Source: Bradyrhizobium manausense | GTDB taxonomy: Bacteria > Pseudomonadota > Alphaproteobacteria > Rhizobiales > Xanthobacteraceae | Reading direction: 5' to 3' | DNA: 64,000 nt | NCBI RefSeq assembly: GCF_018130615.1 | Contig: NZ_JAFCKB010000001.1 | Location: 124,001-188,000, forward strand | Shown: positions 9,599 through 19,913 of the stretch, piece after piece | How positions within the stretch are numbered: the stretch's first letter is position 1 | Layout of the letters: each line of letters begins with the position of its first letter | The notes under the pieces: model-generated | Told to the model about the DNA's origin: nothing | Seen by the model: the letters and a program-made list of their open reading frames with translations, nothing else | Databases searched by the model: none | Translations under genes and position numbers: made by a program

Positions 9599-10573
9599 AT
9601 GAAAGCCATCCTCTGCTCGCAATATTGCCAGCCCGACGATCTCGTGCTCGCCGATGTGCCGGATCCGGTGGCGGGCCCCGGCGAAGCCGTGATCGCGATC
9701 AAGGCAGCGGCGCTGAACTTCTTCGACATCCTGATGATTCAGGGCAAGTACCAGATCAAGCCGCCGTTCCCGTTCTCGCCGGCCGCGGAAGTCGCCGGCG
9801 TGATCGAGAGCATCGGACCCGGCGTCACTGATCTCAAGGTCGGCGATCGCGTGGTTGCCTCCTGCGGCCACAACGGTGCGCGCGAAAAGATCGCACTGCC
9901 CGCGGCAGGAATCGTGAAGATTCCCGACAATCTCGATTACGATCGCGCGGCCGGCATCATCATCATCTACGGCACCGCGCTGCATGCGCTGGAGGATCGC
10001 GCAAGCCCGAAGCCGGGCGAGACGCTCGCGGTGTTAGGTGCGGCCGGCGGCACGGGCCTTGCGGCCTGCGAACTCGGCAAGCTGATGGGCCTGAAGGTCA
10101 TCGCCTGTGCCTCGTCGGACGAAAAGCTCGCCTTCGCCAAAGCGCATGGCGCCGAGCTGACGCTGAATTACGGCAAGGAAGATCTGAAGGAAGGCTTGCG
10201 CAAGCTCACCGACGGCAAGGGCGTCGACATCATCTTCGATCCGGTGGGTGGTGCGTATGCCGAACAAGCGCTGCGCTCGATTGCGTGGGAGGGCCGCTTC
10301 CTCGTGATCGGCTTCGCCGCCGGCGACATTCCGAAGATGCCGTTGAACCTCGCGCTGTTGAAGGGCTGCGACATCCGTGGCGTGTTCTGGGGCGCCTGGA
10401 CCCGGCTCAACCCCGCCAAGAATCGCGCCAATCTCGAGAAGCTCGTGAAGTGGACCGCGGAAGGAAAAATCTCCTCGCATGTCGATCGCACCTTCCCGCT
10501 GGCGCAGACCGCCGACGCGCTCAAGGTGCTCGCGGGACGCCAGGCCATGGGCAAGGTGATCCTGCATCCGTGA
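9599..10573 (+). CDS. Zinc-independent NADPH:quinone oxidoreductase (MDR family)
   Basis: A 324-residue medium-chain dehydrogenase/reductase. The N-terminal GroES-like domain has ALNFFDILMIQGKYQ and the C-terminal Rossmann domain has the nucleotide loop LGAAGGTGLAACELGK near residue 150, followed by IIFDPVGG. The Cys/His zinc ligands of alcohol dehydrogenases are absent, which places it with quinone oxidoreductase-like enzymes. Such proteins reduce quinones or enoyl compounds with NADPH; the substrate here is unknown. The frame is open 24 codons further up, but that part lies in repeat-proximal DNA and ATG 9599 (MKAILCSQY) matches the family start. Cytosolic. Confidence 0.92.
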   Translation: MKAILCSQYCQPDDLVLADVPDPVAGPGEAVIAIKAAALNFFDILMIQGKYQIKPPFPFSPAAEVAGVIESIGPGVTDLKVGDRVVASCGHNGAREKIALPAAGIVKIPDNLDYDRAAGIIIIYGTALHALEDRASPKPGETLAVLGAAGGTGLAACELGKLMGLKVIACASSDEKLAFAKAHGAELTLNYGKEDLKEGLRKLTDGKGVDIIFDPVGGAYAEQALRSIAWEGRFLVIGFAAGDIPKMPLNLALLKGCDIRGVFWGAWTRLNPAKNRANLEKLVKWTAEGKISSHVDRTFPLAQTADALKVLAGRQAMGKVILHP

Positions 10574-10597
10574 GGATGTGCCAAACTATTTCCAGAT

Positions 10598-10623
10598 GTC
10601 GTCCCGGCGAAGGCCGGAACGAC
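10598..10623. repeat. Solo end of family-B repeat
   Basis: A 26-bp copy, GTCGTCCCGGCGAAGGCCGG followed by AACGAC, matching one terminal inverted repeat of the elements at 9350-9486 and 19735-19873. It forms a small hairpin by itself. A more degraded copy of the same motif sits at about 36275-36296. Confidence 0.65.
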
Positions 10624-10643
10624 GTCGGAGTGAGAGCGGCACG

Positions 10644-11024
10644 CTACGCCGCCTCACCCTCATCCACCCCGCGCTTCAACGCGGCGCGGGCGGCTTCGCG
10701 ATGCTCCGATGTAATATGGCTGGCGACCATGCGAATGGCGGTGGCGAGAATGGCAGCATCGTCGGTGAAACCGAGCACCGGCATCACATCGGGGATGAAG
10801 TCGAACGGCAGGATGAAATAGGCGATCGCACCCAACAGCGACGCCTGGACATGGCGCGGGGTCTGCCGGTCGAAAGCGCAGTAATAGGCGGCAAGCAGAT
10901 CCTCGGTGAACGGCAGATGCGCGGCGACGCGCTTCAGCTTGCGCCAGAAGCGGCGGCGCACGCTTTCACGATCCTCCGCGAGCCGATCGGCCGGCTCGAA
11001 GCCGACACTGTGTTCGGCAGCCAT
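10644..11024 (-). CDS. YkvA-type DUF1232 small membrane protein
   Basis: A 126-residue protein with the DUF1232 core: LLAAYYCAFDRQTP, then AIAYFILPFDFIPDVMPVLG and FTDDAAILATAI, which form a membrane hairpin. Family members are small membrane-associated proteins of unknown biochemical role. The reading frame extends 29 codons upstream of ATG 11024, but GGGGAG lies ten bases before this ATG, supporting it. It lies on the same strand as, and 91 bases downstream of, the pterin dehydratase gene. Confidence 0.85.
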   Translation of the reverse strand: MAAEHSVGFEPADRLAEDRESVRRRFWRKLKRVAAHLPFTEDLLAAYYCAFDRQTPRHVQASLLGAIAYFILPFDFIPDVMPVLGFTDDAAILATAIRMVASHITSEHREAARAALKRGVDEGEAA

Positions 11025-11115
11025 GTTCGAGAACTCCCCGTTCAGCCCAATGCGGCGGATGGCCACATCACCCTGCTGATCACAACATGGGGATGCGCAC
11101 CCTGCCTGCAAGATG

Positions 11116-11418
11116 TCAGCCGGGCATCAGCTTTGCGATGGCGTTCATCGCCGCGGCAAGCTCGATGTCGAGCTTGGTGACGCCACCGGCGTCATGGGTT
11201 GACAGCACCACCTCGACCGTCTTGTAGACATTGCGCCATTCGGGGTGGTGATCCATCTTCTCGGCGACCAGCGCCGCCCGGGTCATGAAACCGAATGCCT
11301 CGTTGAAATCCCTGAAGACAAAGGTTTTCCCGATGGCATCGCGGCCCTGGACCTCGGTCCAGCCCGGAATACCGCCCAGTGCCTGCTTGCGTGCGTCCGC
11401 CGATAGCCGCTCTGCCAT
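11116..11418 (-). CDS. phhB: 4a-hydroxytetrahydrobiopterin dehydratase (pterin carbinolamine dehydratase)
   Basis: A 100-residue enzyme that dehydrates the 4a-hydroxy-pterin produced by aromatic amino acid hydroxylases, recycling the cofactor. The diagnostic EKMDHHPEW motif with two adjacent active-site His and the later [16 protein letters not shown] segment with a third His are present. GGAGGG lies just upstream of the ATG. No phenylalanine hydroxylase gene is visible nearby, so the in vivo partner is unknown; some family members have other roles, such as molybdopterin-related ones. Confidence 0.92.
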   Translation of the reverse strand: MAERLSADARKQALGGIPGWTEVQGRDAIGKTFVFRDFNEAFGFMTRAALVAEKMDHHPEWRNVYKTVEVVLSTHDAGGVTKLDIELAAAMNAIAKLMPG

Positions 11419-11571
11419 GATGGCCCTCCGTTTTCAGGGGAACTTTACCCTAACACCGAGCTTACGATCCGGGTCCAAAGCGGGATCTCGCCGATCCGCT
11501 AACCATGACGGAGATGTAACCCCGCGGGACAAGAAATTTGCTACAATTGCGGGCGTAAATCGCCGGCCAAG

Positions 11572-13017
11572 ATGAAACTGAGCCTGAAGCGCCTGTTTGG
11601 GAGATCGATGACCGGGGGATTGGACCTGGCCGAAACGCCCTCTCCGCCTTCGCCGCGATCCGCGGCGCGGAAGACGGCACTCGTGTCTCTGGCGCTGGTG
11701 CTCGCCGTCATCGGCGCGCTCGCCGGCGGCTATTATTTCGCGATGCGGCCGGTGACGCTGAAGATCGCGGTTGGCCCCGCCAACAGCGACGACCTCAAAG
11801 TGGTGCAGACACTGACGCAGGCCTTCGTGCAGAGCAAAGGCTTCGTGCGGCTGCGCCCGATCCAGACCGACGGCGCCACCGCCAGTGCCAATCTGCTCGC
11901 CGAGGGCAAGGCCGATCTCGCCATCGTGCGCGGCGATCTCGACGTCCCCAAGAACGCGCAGGCCGTCGCGACGCTGCGCAAGAACGTCGTGGTGCTGTGG
12001 TCCGTGCCCGGCAAGGGCAAGAAGAAGGGCGCGAAGATCACCAAGATCGCGCAGCTCGCCGGCCATCGTGTCGGCGTAGTCGGCCGCACCCAGGCCAACG
12101 TCAATCTGCTCAAGGTGATCCTGCAGCAATACGGCGTCGATCCCGCCAAGGTCGAGATCGTGCAATTCCCGGCGAGCGAAGTCGCCGAAGCAATCAAGTC
12201 ACAGAAGGCCGACGTCTATCTCGCGGCCGGTCCCGTCAATAGCAAGATCACCGCGGACGCGATCGCGGCTTCCGCCAAGGATGGCGGTACGCCGACCTTC
12301 CTGGCGATCGATTCGGCCGACGCGATCGCGCAGAACCATCCGGTCTATGAATCCTCCGAGATTCCTGCCGGCACTTACGGCGGCTCGCCCGATCGTCCCG
12401 AGGACGAGGTCAAGACCATCAGCTTCTCGCATCACATCGTGGCGCGCAAAGGCCTGTCCGAGACCACGGTCGCAGTCTTCACCCGGCAGCTTTTCGCCGT
12501 GCGCCAGCAATTGCTGACCGAATTCCCGCAAGCCGCCAAGATCGAGACGCCCGACACCGACAAGGACGCGGTGATCCCCGTGCATCCAGGCGCCGCCGCC
12601 TTCGTCGACGGCGAGGAGAAGACCTTCCTCGACAAGTACAGCGATTACATCTGGTGGAGCCTGATGGCACTCTCGGCCATGGGCTCGATCGGCGCGTGGT
12701 TCGCAGGCTATCTGAAAAAGGACGAGCGCGACAACAACAGCCATCTGCGCGAACGCCTGCTCGACATGCTCGCGGCGGCCCGCAAGAGCGAGACGGCCGA
12801 CGAGCTGGACCAGATGCAGGCCGAGGCCGACGAGATCTTGCGCGACACCTTGCGCTGCTATGATCACGGCGCCATCGAGGAGGGCGCGCTGACCGCCTTC
12901 AACATCGCACTCGACCAATTCCACGCCGCGGTCGCCGACCGCAAGGCCGTGCTGACCAGCCTGCCTCAGAACCTGCAGCGCGCCGGCGCGCAATTCCGGG
13001 CCGCCGGCAATGCATAG
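11572..13017 (+). CDS. Membrane-anchored TAXI-family (TRAP) substrate-binding protein
   Basis: A 481-residue protein. Residues 36-57 are a membrane anchor, residues ~60-340 a TAXI-type periplasmic binding domain (LKIAVGPANSDDLKVVQTLT, ADLAIVRGDLDVP, VGVVGRTQANVNLLKVIL, QFPASEVAEAIKSQKADVYL), and residues ~358-380 a second membrane span (IWWSLMALSAMGSIGAWFAGY). A helical, charged cytosolic tail of ~100 residues follows, with LLDMLAAARKSETADELDQM suggesting coiled coil. TAXI proteins normally deliver substrate to a TRAP permease, but none is adjacent. The two-span topology with an internal tail suggests a sensor or a scaffold rather than a free binding protein; this is inference. ATG start. Confidence 0.87.
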   Translation: MKLSLKRLFGRSMTGGLDLAETPSPPSPRSAARKTALVSLALVLAVIGALAGGYYFAMRPVTLKIAVGPANSDDLKVVQTLTQAFVQSKGFVRLRPIQTDGATASANLLAEGKADLAIVRGDLDVPKNAQAVATLRKNVVVLWSVPGKGKKKGAKITKIAQLAGHRVGVVGRTQANVNLLKVILQQYGVDPAKVEIVQFPASEVAEAIKSQKADVYLAAGPVNSKITADAIAASAKDGGTPTFLAIDSADAIAQNHPVYESSEIPAGTYGGSPDRPEDEVKTISFSHHIVARKGLSETTVAVFTRQLFAVRQQLLTEFPQAAKIETPDTDKDAVIPVHPGAAAFVDGEEKTFLDKYSDYIWWSLMALSAMGSIGAWFAGYLKKDERDNNSHLRERLLDMLAAARKSETADELDQMQAEADEILRDTLRCYDHGAIEEGALTAFNIALDQFHAAVADRKAVLTSLPQNLQRAGAQFRAAGNA

Positions 13018-13068
13018 TCGCCTGCGCGCGTAATTGCCGCGTCACATTGTCTCAATATAGCTCCCGCT

Positions 13069-13146
13069 GTCATTCCGGAGCGCGCGAAGCGTGCATCCGG
13101 AATCTCGAGATCCGGGTCTGGCGCTCACGCGCCATCCCGGAATGAC
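13069..13146. repeat. Dispersed REP-like palindrome, family A
   Basis: A 78-bp copy bounded by GTCATTCCGGAGCGCGCGAA and CATCCCGGAATGAC, with internal CCGGAATCTCGAGATCCGG and a small TGGCGCTCACGCGCCA hairpin. It has the same layout as 7559-7638 and 50802-50899. It lies between the TAXI gene and the phosphatase gene. Confidence 0.85.
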
Positions 13147-13172
13147 GGCGCAAGATGCGCGCAAGACAGCTC

Positions 13173-13204
13173 GCCAGTGAGCCAGCTAGCCAGTGAGCCA
13201 GCCC
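13173..13204 (+). repeat. Two-copy 16-bp tandem repeat abutting phoD
   Basis: GCCAGTGAGCCAGCTA (13173-13188) is followed directly by GCCAGTGAGCCAGCCC (13189-13204), 14 of 16 bases identical, and the ATG of the phosphatase gene begins at the next base. It occupies the position where a ribosome binding site is expected and contains a potential in-frame GTG start at 13193. Confidence 0.75.
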
Positions 13205-14764
13205 ATGAAGATCAAATTGAAGATCAAATTCTCCCGCCGCAAATTCCTCACCACCGGCGCTGGCGCACTCGGTGCGATCGCGATGCCGCATATGTCGCGC
13301 GCGGCCGACCGGCCTGCGGTCACCCATGGCGTGCAGTCCGGCGACGTCACCGTCGACGGCGGCGTGGTGTGGGCGCGGACCGACCGGCCGGCACAGATGC
13401 TGGTGGAGGTGGCGACGACAGAATCCTTCAAGGACGCCCGGGCGCTGCCGCCGATCGCGGCACTGCCCGAGAGCGACTTCACCGCGAAGATGCTGGTGGA
13501 CAATCTTCCAGGCGGACAGGACATCTTCTACCGCGTCCGTTTCCGCGATCTCTCGCATACCGCGATCGAAGGCGAGCCGGAGGTCGGCCGCTTCCGCACC
13601 GCGCCGGCTGACCGCCGCGACGTCAGCTTCGTCTGGGGCGGCGACGTCGCCGGACAGGGCTGGGGCATCAATCCCGATGACGGCGGCATGCTCACATTCT
13701 CGGCCATGCGAAAACACCGGCCGGATTTCCTGCTGCATTCCGGCGACACCATCTATGCCGACGGCGTGATCCCCTCCGAAGTCAAGTTGGCCGACGGCAA
13801 GATCTGGAAGAACGTCACGATCCCCGAGAAGGCCAAGGTCGCGGAGACGCTAGACGAGTACCGCGCGGCGCACAAATACAATTTCACCGACGACAATGTC
13901 CGTGCCTTCAATGCCGAAGTGCCGATCTTCGTGCAGTGGGACGATCACGAGGTGACCAACAATTGGTCGCTGTCGAAGGATCTGCCGTCAACCTACAAGG
14001 TGCGCGATATTTCGTTGCTCGCGGCTCGCGCCGGCCGCGCCTTCCACGAGATGTATCCGATGCGCGAGAGCATCGTTGAGCCGGGCCGGGTCTATCGCAA
14101 GATCGCCTACGGCCCGCATCTCGACGTGTTCGTGCTCGACGAGCGCAGCTATCGCGGCCCGAACGGCGCCAACCTCGAAACGGAATACGGCCCGGCCAGC
14201 TTCTTCCTCGGGCCGGAACAGATGGCCTGGCTCAAGCGCGGCCTGCTCAACTCGCGCGCGACGTGGAAGGTGATCGCCTCCGACATGCCGCTCAGCCTGA
14301 TCGTCTATGACGACGCCACCAACAAGAGGGGCTCGGAAGCCTTCGCGCAAGGCGACGGCCCGGCGCGCGGCCGCGAGCTCGAGATCGCCGATATCCTGCG
14401 CTTCATCAAGATGGCACCGATCAGGAACACGGTGTGGCTGACGGCGGACGTGCACTACGCCGCCGCGCATTACTACGACCCGAACAAGGCGCAATTCCAG
14501 GATTTCGAGCCGTTCTGGGAATTCGTCTCGGGTCCGCTGCACGCCGGCACGTTCGGGCCGAACGAACTCGACAACACGTTCGGCCCCGACGTGCGCTTCA
14601 TCAAGGCGCCCGGCCCCGACAAGCAGAATCTGCCGCCGTCCGCCGGCATGCAGTTCTTCGGTCACGTCAAGATCGACGGTGCGTCGGGCCAGTTGACGGT
14701 GACGCTGCGCGACCGCGCCGACGTCGCGCTGTGGTCGACCACGCTCGACCCGAAATTCGCCTGA
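13205..14764 (+). CDS. phoD: PhoD-family alkaline phosphatase, Tat-exported
   Basis: A 519-residue PhoD-type metallophosphatase. The N-terminus carries a twin-arginine signal (SRRKFLTTGAGALGAIAM, residues 10-27) with cleavage expected after SRAAD or nearby. An N-terminal beta domain (GVQSGDVTVDGGVVWARTDR) precedes the catalytic part, with metal-ligand motifs FVWGGDVAGQ, HSGDTIYADG, QWDDHEVTNNW and LTADVHYAAAHYY. PhoD enzymes use Fe and Ca and release phosphate from phosphodiesters or monoesters outside the cytoplasm. No strong Shine-Dalgarno precedes either possible start (ATG 13205 or GTG 13193). No Pho box was recognised. Confidence 0.93.
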   Translation: MKIKLKIKFSRRKFLTTGAGALGAIAMPHMSRAADRPAVTHGVQSGDVTVDGGVVWARTDRPAQMLVEVATTESFKDARALPPIAALPESDFTAKMLVDNLPGGQDIFYRVRFRDLSHTAIEGEPEVGRFRTAPADRRDVSFVWGGDVAGQGWGINPDDGGMLTFSAMRKHRPDFLLHSGDTIYADGVIPSEVKLADGKIWKNVTIPEKAKVAETLDEYRAAHKYNFTDDNVRAFNAEVPIFVQWDDHEVTNNWSLSKDLPSTYKVRDISLLAARAGRAFHEMYPMRESIVEPGRVYRKIAYGPHLDVFVLDERSYRGPNGANLETEYGPASFFLGPEQMAWLKRGLLNSRATWKVIASDMPLSLIVYDDATNKRGSEAFAQGDGPARGRELEIADILRFIKMAPIRNTVWLTADVHYAAAHYYDPNKAQFQDFEPFWEFVSGPLHAGTFGPNELDNTFGPDVRFIKAPGPDKQNLPPSAGMQFFGHVKIDGASGQLTVTLRDRADVALWSTTLDPKFA

Positions 14765-14777
14765 CGCGGTCGCACCG

Positions 14778-15185
14778 TCACGCGCCGCGCGTCTGCAACG
14801 CCGCCTCCAGCGCATCGCTGGAGCACGGCTTTTGCAGCCGCGGCCGTGCGGCAAACTCCGGCGGGATGCTGGTCTCCGCACCGTAGCCGGTGACGAAGAC
14901 GAAGGGAATTTTCAGCGCGGCGAGCCGCTCGGCGATCGCAAAACTCTTCTCGCGGATCAGCTCAACATCGAGCAGCGCGAAGTCAGGCGCACGTGCCGTG
15001 ATCGCATTCAGCGCCTGCGCCACCGAGCCCGCCGTGCGCACACCGGTGACGCCAAAGCCGAGCAGACGATCCTCGAAATCGATGGCGATGATGGGATCGT
15101 CCTCGACGATCAGAACATCGGCAGGCATTGCGGCCGAGCCGTCCGGAGAAACAGGTATCATGATCCTGGCTGTCGAGGGCTGCAT
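14778..15185 (-). CDS. Single-domain response regulator (receiver only)
   Basis: A receiver domain with no output module. It shows DVLIVEDDPIIAIDFED with the acidic pair, the phospho-acceptor Asp in FALLDVELIRE, FVFVTGYGAE with the conserved Thr, and LQKPCSSDAL with the conserved Lys. Maximal length is 135 residues; the domain proper starts at residue 20, so ATG codons at 15161 or 15128 are also possible, and no start has a good ribosome binding site. Such proteins act by phospho-dependent protein contacts. The partner kinase is not in the window. It is convergent with the phosphatase gene and divergent from the Crp-type regulator. Confidence 0.85.
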   Translation of the reverse strand: MQPSTARIMIPVSPDGSAAMPADVLIVEDDPIIAIDFEDRLLGFGVTGVRTAGSVAQALNAITARAPDFALLDVELIREKSFAIAERLAALKIPFVFVTGYGAETSIPPEFAARPRLQKPCSSDALEAALQTRGA

Positions 15186-15346
15186 GTTGCACCGGTCAGG
15201 ACAGCCTCATGCCGACACCTGCGCCCAGCGCATCGGAGGGTTCCCGGAACGAAACTCACCACAGAACAGTTTTGACGTCTGTCCAGATGTGCACACAGGC
15301 GATGAACGGAACTCGCTAGTGTGGAGAGGAGGATGGGGAGTTCGCG

Positions 15347-16123
15347 ATGGATGCGCGTATCAGCAAGGCAAATGAGGTCGAGAGCCGGCCCGCCAACAAT
15401 CTGCTGCGGCGCTTGAACTCCGCGGATTATGCGCTGCTCGCACCTTATGTCAGCGTTGACGACGTCGGTGCGAGCCACCTGCTCTACAGTCCCGGCGACG
15501 ATGTTCAGGTCGTGCACTTTCCCTGCGGTCCGTCGCTCGCAACGTTTCTCGTCCCGAACGAAGACGGCCGCGACGTCGAGACCATTCTGGTCGGCCGCGA
15601 AGGCGCGGTGGGCGGCATCGTCAGCGAGGGATTTCTACCGGCCTACACCCGCATCTGCGTCAAATTCGGCGGACCGTTTGCGCGCATCCATGTCGGCAGA
15701 CTGGAGGCGGCGAAGGCGCGCTCGCCGTCGCTGCGCAATATCTTCGCCCGCTACGCCGACTGCATGCTGGCACAGATTTTCCAGTCGACCGCCTGCAACG
15801 CGATTCATTCGATCGAGCAGCGCACGGCGAAATGGATCATCGCGGCGATGGAACGGACTGGCGACGAGAGCAGCGTACCGCTGACACACGAGCAGCTCGC
15901 CACCTTGCTCGGGGTGGGGCGCAGCTATGCCAGCCGCGTGCTGCAATCGTTCAAGGCCGAGGGCGTGCTCGACACGCGGCGCGGTTCGATCCTGGTCCGC
16001 AACCATGACGGCCTGCGCCTGCGCGCCTGCCTCTGCAACGACGCCGTGAAGATGCATTTCGAGGAGGTGCTGCGCGGGGTCTATCCGACCGAGGAGGTCA
16101 ACCACAGCTCCGCTCAGGGCTAG
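15347..16123 (+). CDS. Crp/Fnr-family transcriptional regulator
   Basis: A 258-residue regulator. The N-terminal ~150 residues fit the cyclic-nucleotide-binding-like beta barrel (YVSVDDVGASHLLYSPGD, ETILVGREGAVGGI), and the C-terminal part is a winged helix (LTHEQLATLLGVGRSYASRVLQSFKAEGVLDTRRGSILV). No FNR-type N-terminal Cys cluster is present, and the cAMP-contacting Arg-Ser pair of true Crp is not obvious, so the ligand is unknown. The helix-turn-helix recognition part is intact. ATG follows GGGGAG at eight bases. It could be a global or a local regulator; whether it reads the TGTGA-N6-TCAC boxes elsewhere in the window is unknown. Confidence 0.9.
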   Translation: MDARISKANEVESRPANNLLRRLNSADYALLAPYVSVDDVGASHLLYSPGDDVQVVHFPCGPSLATFLVPNEDGRDVETILVGREGAVGGIVSEGFLPAYTRICVKFGGPFARIHVGRLEAAKARSPSLRNIFARYADCMLAQIFQSTACNAIHSIEQRTAKWIIAAMERTGDESSVPLTHEQLATLLGVGRSYASRVLQSFKAEGVLDTRRGSILVRNHDGLRLRACLCNDAVKMHFEEVLRGVYPTEEVNHSSAQG

Positions 16124-16227
16124 TAACGGCGGCCGGATCGCGAATAAAGGGCCGGTTCGGCCGGGGAATCGCCTAAGCCCCGGGGATTCCCGGACAAAAT
16201 TCAGTCAACCAACCTCGAAAGAACGCA

Positions 16228-16255
16228 TTGTTTTTTGGCGTTTTTTCCCTATATT
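16228..16255 (+). promoter_or_regulatory. Probable sigma-70-type promoter of typA
   Basis: TTGTTT at 16228-16233 and TATATT at 16250-16255 with a 16-bp spacer, in an unusually T-rich patch of an otherwise GC-rich gap (16124-16414). It would give a leader of about 150 bases before typA. Confidence 0.5.
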
Positions 16256-16275
16256 GCGCCGCAAACGCATAGGCT

Positions 16276-16305
16276 ACCCGGTCGATATGGCCGGGTTTCC
16301 TTTTT
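16276..16305 (+). terminator. Terminator-like hairpin in the typA leader
   Basis: ACCCGG (16276-16281) pairs with CCGGGT (16291-16296), extendable by a C-G and a U-G pair around a GATAT loop, followed by TTTCCTTTTT. It lies between the probable promoter and typA, so it may be an attenuator; alternatively it ends transcription of the upstream regulator gene. Confidence 0.45.
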
Positions 16306-16414
16306 GGGCGTAGCAGGCCCCGTTTTCCACGTTTCAGCGTTGTCCGTGAAGAGGTCCCGGCTTGACCGGCGAGATCGCGCTTAACCCATTGTCCGACCGC
16401 AAAGAAGCTCACTC

Positions 16415-18241
<1,827 letters not shown>

Positions 18242-18260
18242 GCTACCGCTCTCGCTCGGT

Positions 18261-18425
18261 GTCATTCCCCGCGACCCGGCTACGCCAAGGCTTCGCCGGG
18301 GTTGAGGTCTTGGGGCGCCGAAGCTGTAGCGTAGGCGGCAAGCGGGGAATCCAGTACGCCGCGGCCTCTCCGTGCTTCACGACCGTCTCTGGACTACTGG
18401 ATCACCCGCTTTCGCGGGTGATGAC
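18261..18425. repeat. Dispersed intergenic repeat, family C
   Basis: About 165 bp starting GTCATTCCCCGCGA and ending CGCTTTCGCGGGTGATGAC, with internal GCGGGGAATCCAGTACGCCG and CTGGACTACTGGATCACCCG. I recognise this layout as a common intergenic repeat in Bradyrhizobium-type genomes (recollection). It fills most of the gap between typA and the amine oxidase gene and has no coding capacity. Confidence 0.7.
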
Positions 18426-18477
18426 ACCTGTTTTGTGGTGCCTTCAGCACGCCCAGCGAACGTGCTAGAGCCGACCC

Positions 18478-19722
18478 ATGTCCTTCCCCGCCTCCGTCGA
18501 CGTCGCGATCATCGGTGCCGGTGCAGCTGGCCTCGGCGCGGCGCATGCGCTGGCAGGCTTCGGCCTCGCCGTGATCGTGCTGGAGGCGCGGGGCCGGCTC
18601 GGCGGCCGCGCCTGGACCGTGCAGGCCTCGCCCGAGGTCACGTTCGACGTCGGCTGCGGCTGGCTGCACTCCGCCGACAAGAACTCCTTCGTTCCAATCG
18701 CACGCCAACTCGACTTCGAGCTCAACAAGGACCTGCCGCCCTGGCGCGAGCGCGCCTTCGGCAATGCGTTTCCGCAAAGCGAGCGCGATGATTTCATGCG
18801 CGCGATGGACGCGTTCTATGAGCGTCTCTGGCAGGCCGCGCAAAAGGGCAAGGACGAGCCCGCGAGCCTGAGCCTCGAGCCCGGCAATCGCTGGAATCCG
18901 ATGATCGACGCGATCTCGACCTACATCAACGGCTGCGAACTCAAGGACATGTCGACGCTGGACTGGGACGCCTATGAGGACAGTGAGCTCAACTGGCGCG
19001 TCCGCCGCGGCTATGGCGCGCTCATCGCGGCGTACGGCGCACCCTGCCCGGTAGCGCTGAACTGCAACGTCACGCTGATCGACCATACGCCCAAACGCAT
19101 CCGCATCGCGACGTCGCAGGGCACGCTGAACGCCGACAAGGTGATCGTCACCGTGCCGACCAATCTGATCGCGGACGAAGCGATTAGATTCTCCCCACCA
19201 CTTCCCGCCAAGGTCGACGCGGCGGCCGGCCTGCCGCTAGGTGTCGACGACAAGGTGACGCTGGCGCTCGATGGCGCCGAAGCCTTCCCCAGGGAGGGCA
19301 ATCTCCGCGGCGCCACCATGCGCACCGAGATGGGCACCTATCACATCCGCCCATTCGGCCAGCCCTGCATCGAGGGCTTCTTCGGCGGCAGCTTTGCCCG
19401 CGCATTGGAAGATGCCGGCGAAGGTGCCATCGCCGCACACAGCGTCGACGAGATCGCCAGCTTTCTCGGCAACGACATCCGCCGCAAGCTGAAGCCGCTC
19501 TACGAGTCGCGCTGGGCACATGACCCGTTTGCGAGAGGTTCCTATTCGCACGCGCTGCCAGGGCATGCGGGCGATCGCGCGGCGTTGAGCGCGCCGGTCG
19601 ATGAGCGATTGTTCTTCGCGGGCGAAGCGACGTCGCCGACGTTCTTCACGACGGCGCATGGGGCGAGGGACAGCGGGGAGCGGGCGGCAAAGGAAGTGCT
19701 GGCGGCGATTGGAGACCGTTAG
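18478..19722 (+). CDS. FAD-dependent amine oxidase-family protein
   Basis: A 414-residue flavoprotein of the monoamine oxidase superfamily. The FAD dinucleotide-binding motif AIIGAGAAGLGAAHALAG begins at residue 8, followed by VIVLEARGRLGGRAWT (the GG doublet typical of the family) and a C-terminal FAD-contacting segment LFFAGEATSPTFFTTAHGA. No signal peptide. Such enzymes oxidise primary or secondary amines, polyamines or amino acids with release of H2O2; the substrate cannot be told. The ATG lies 52 bases after a dispersed repeat; no strong ribosome binding site is seen. Confidence 0.88.
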   Translation: MSFPASVDVAIIGAGAAGLGAAHALAGFGLAVIVLEARGRLGGRAWTVQASPEVTFDVGCGWLHSADKNSFVPIARQLDFELNKDLPPWRERAFGNAFPQSERDDFMRAMDAFYERLWQAAQKGKDEPASLSLEPGNRWNPMIDAISTYINGCELKDMSTLDWDAYEDSELNWRVRRGYGALIAAYGAPCPVALNCNVTLIDHTPKRIRIATSQGTLNADKVIVTVPTNLIADEAIRFSPPLPAKVDAAAGLPLGVDDKVTLALDGAEAFPREGNLRGATMRTEMGTYHIRPFGQPCIEGFFGGSFARALEDAGEGAIAAHSVDEIASFLGNDIRRKLKPLYESRWAHDPFARGSYSHALPGHAGDRAALSAPVDERLFFAGEATSPTFFTTAHGARDSGERAAKEVLAAIGDR

Positions 19723-19734
19723 TCTATCTCCAAT

Positions 19735-19873
19735 GTCGTCCCGGCGAAGGCCGGGACCCACCGCGTGATCTGTCGGTGAACCGCAGTAGTGGTCCTGCGG
19801 GCCAACCTTTGACTGCCAGCTTTGCCAAACTTCGCTCTGTGGTTATGGGTCCCCCGGCCTTCGCCGGGACGAC
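19735..19873. repeat. MITE-like repeat, family B, second full copy
   Basis: A 139-bp element beginning GTCGTCCCGGCGAAGGCCGG then GACCCA, and ending with the near-complement TGGGTCCCCCGGCCTTCGCC then GGGACGAC. Nearly the same length and ends as 9350-9486, with a largely different middle. It lies between convergent genes. Confidence 0.8.
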
Positions 19874-19913
19874 ACTGAGGTCGTTGGTACACCGTCCAAT
19901 CACAATAACGGCT

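Noticed and set aside
15230-15320. EcfG-type general stress promoter (GGAAC-N16-CGTT) between the response regulator and Crp-type gene
   Set aside because: GGAAC occurs but no properly spaced CGTT partner is present on either strand.
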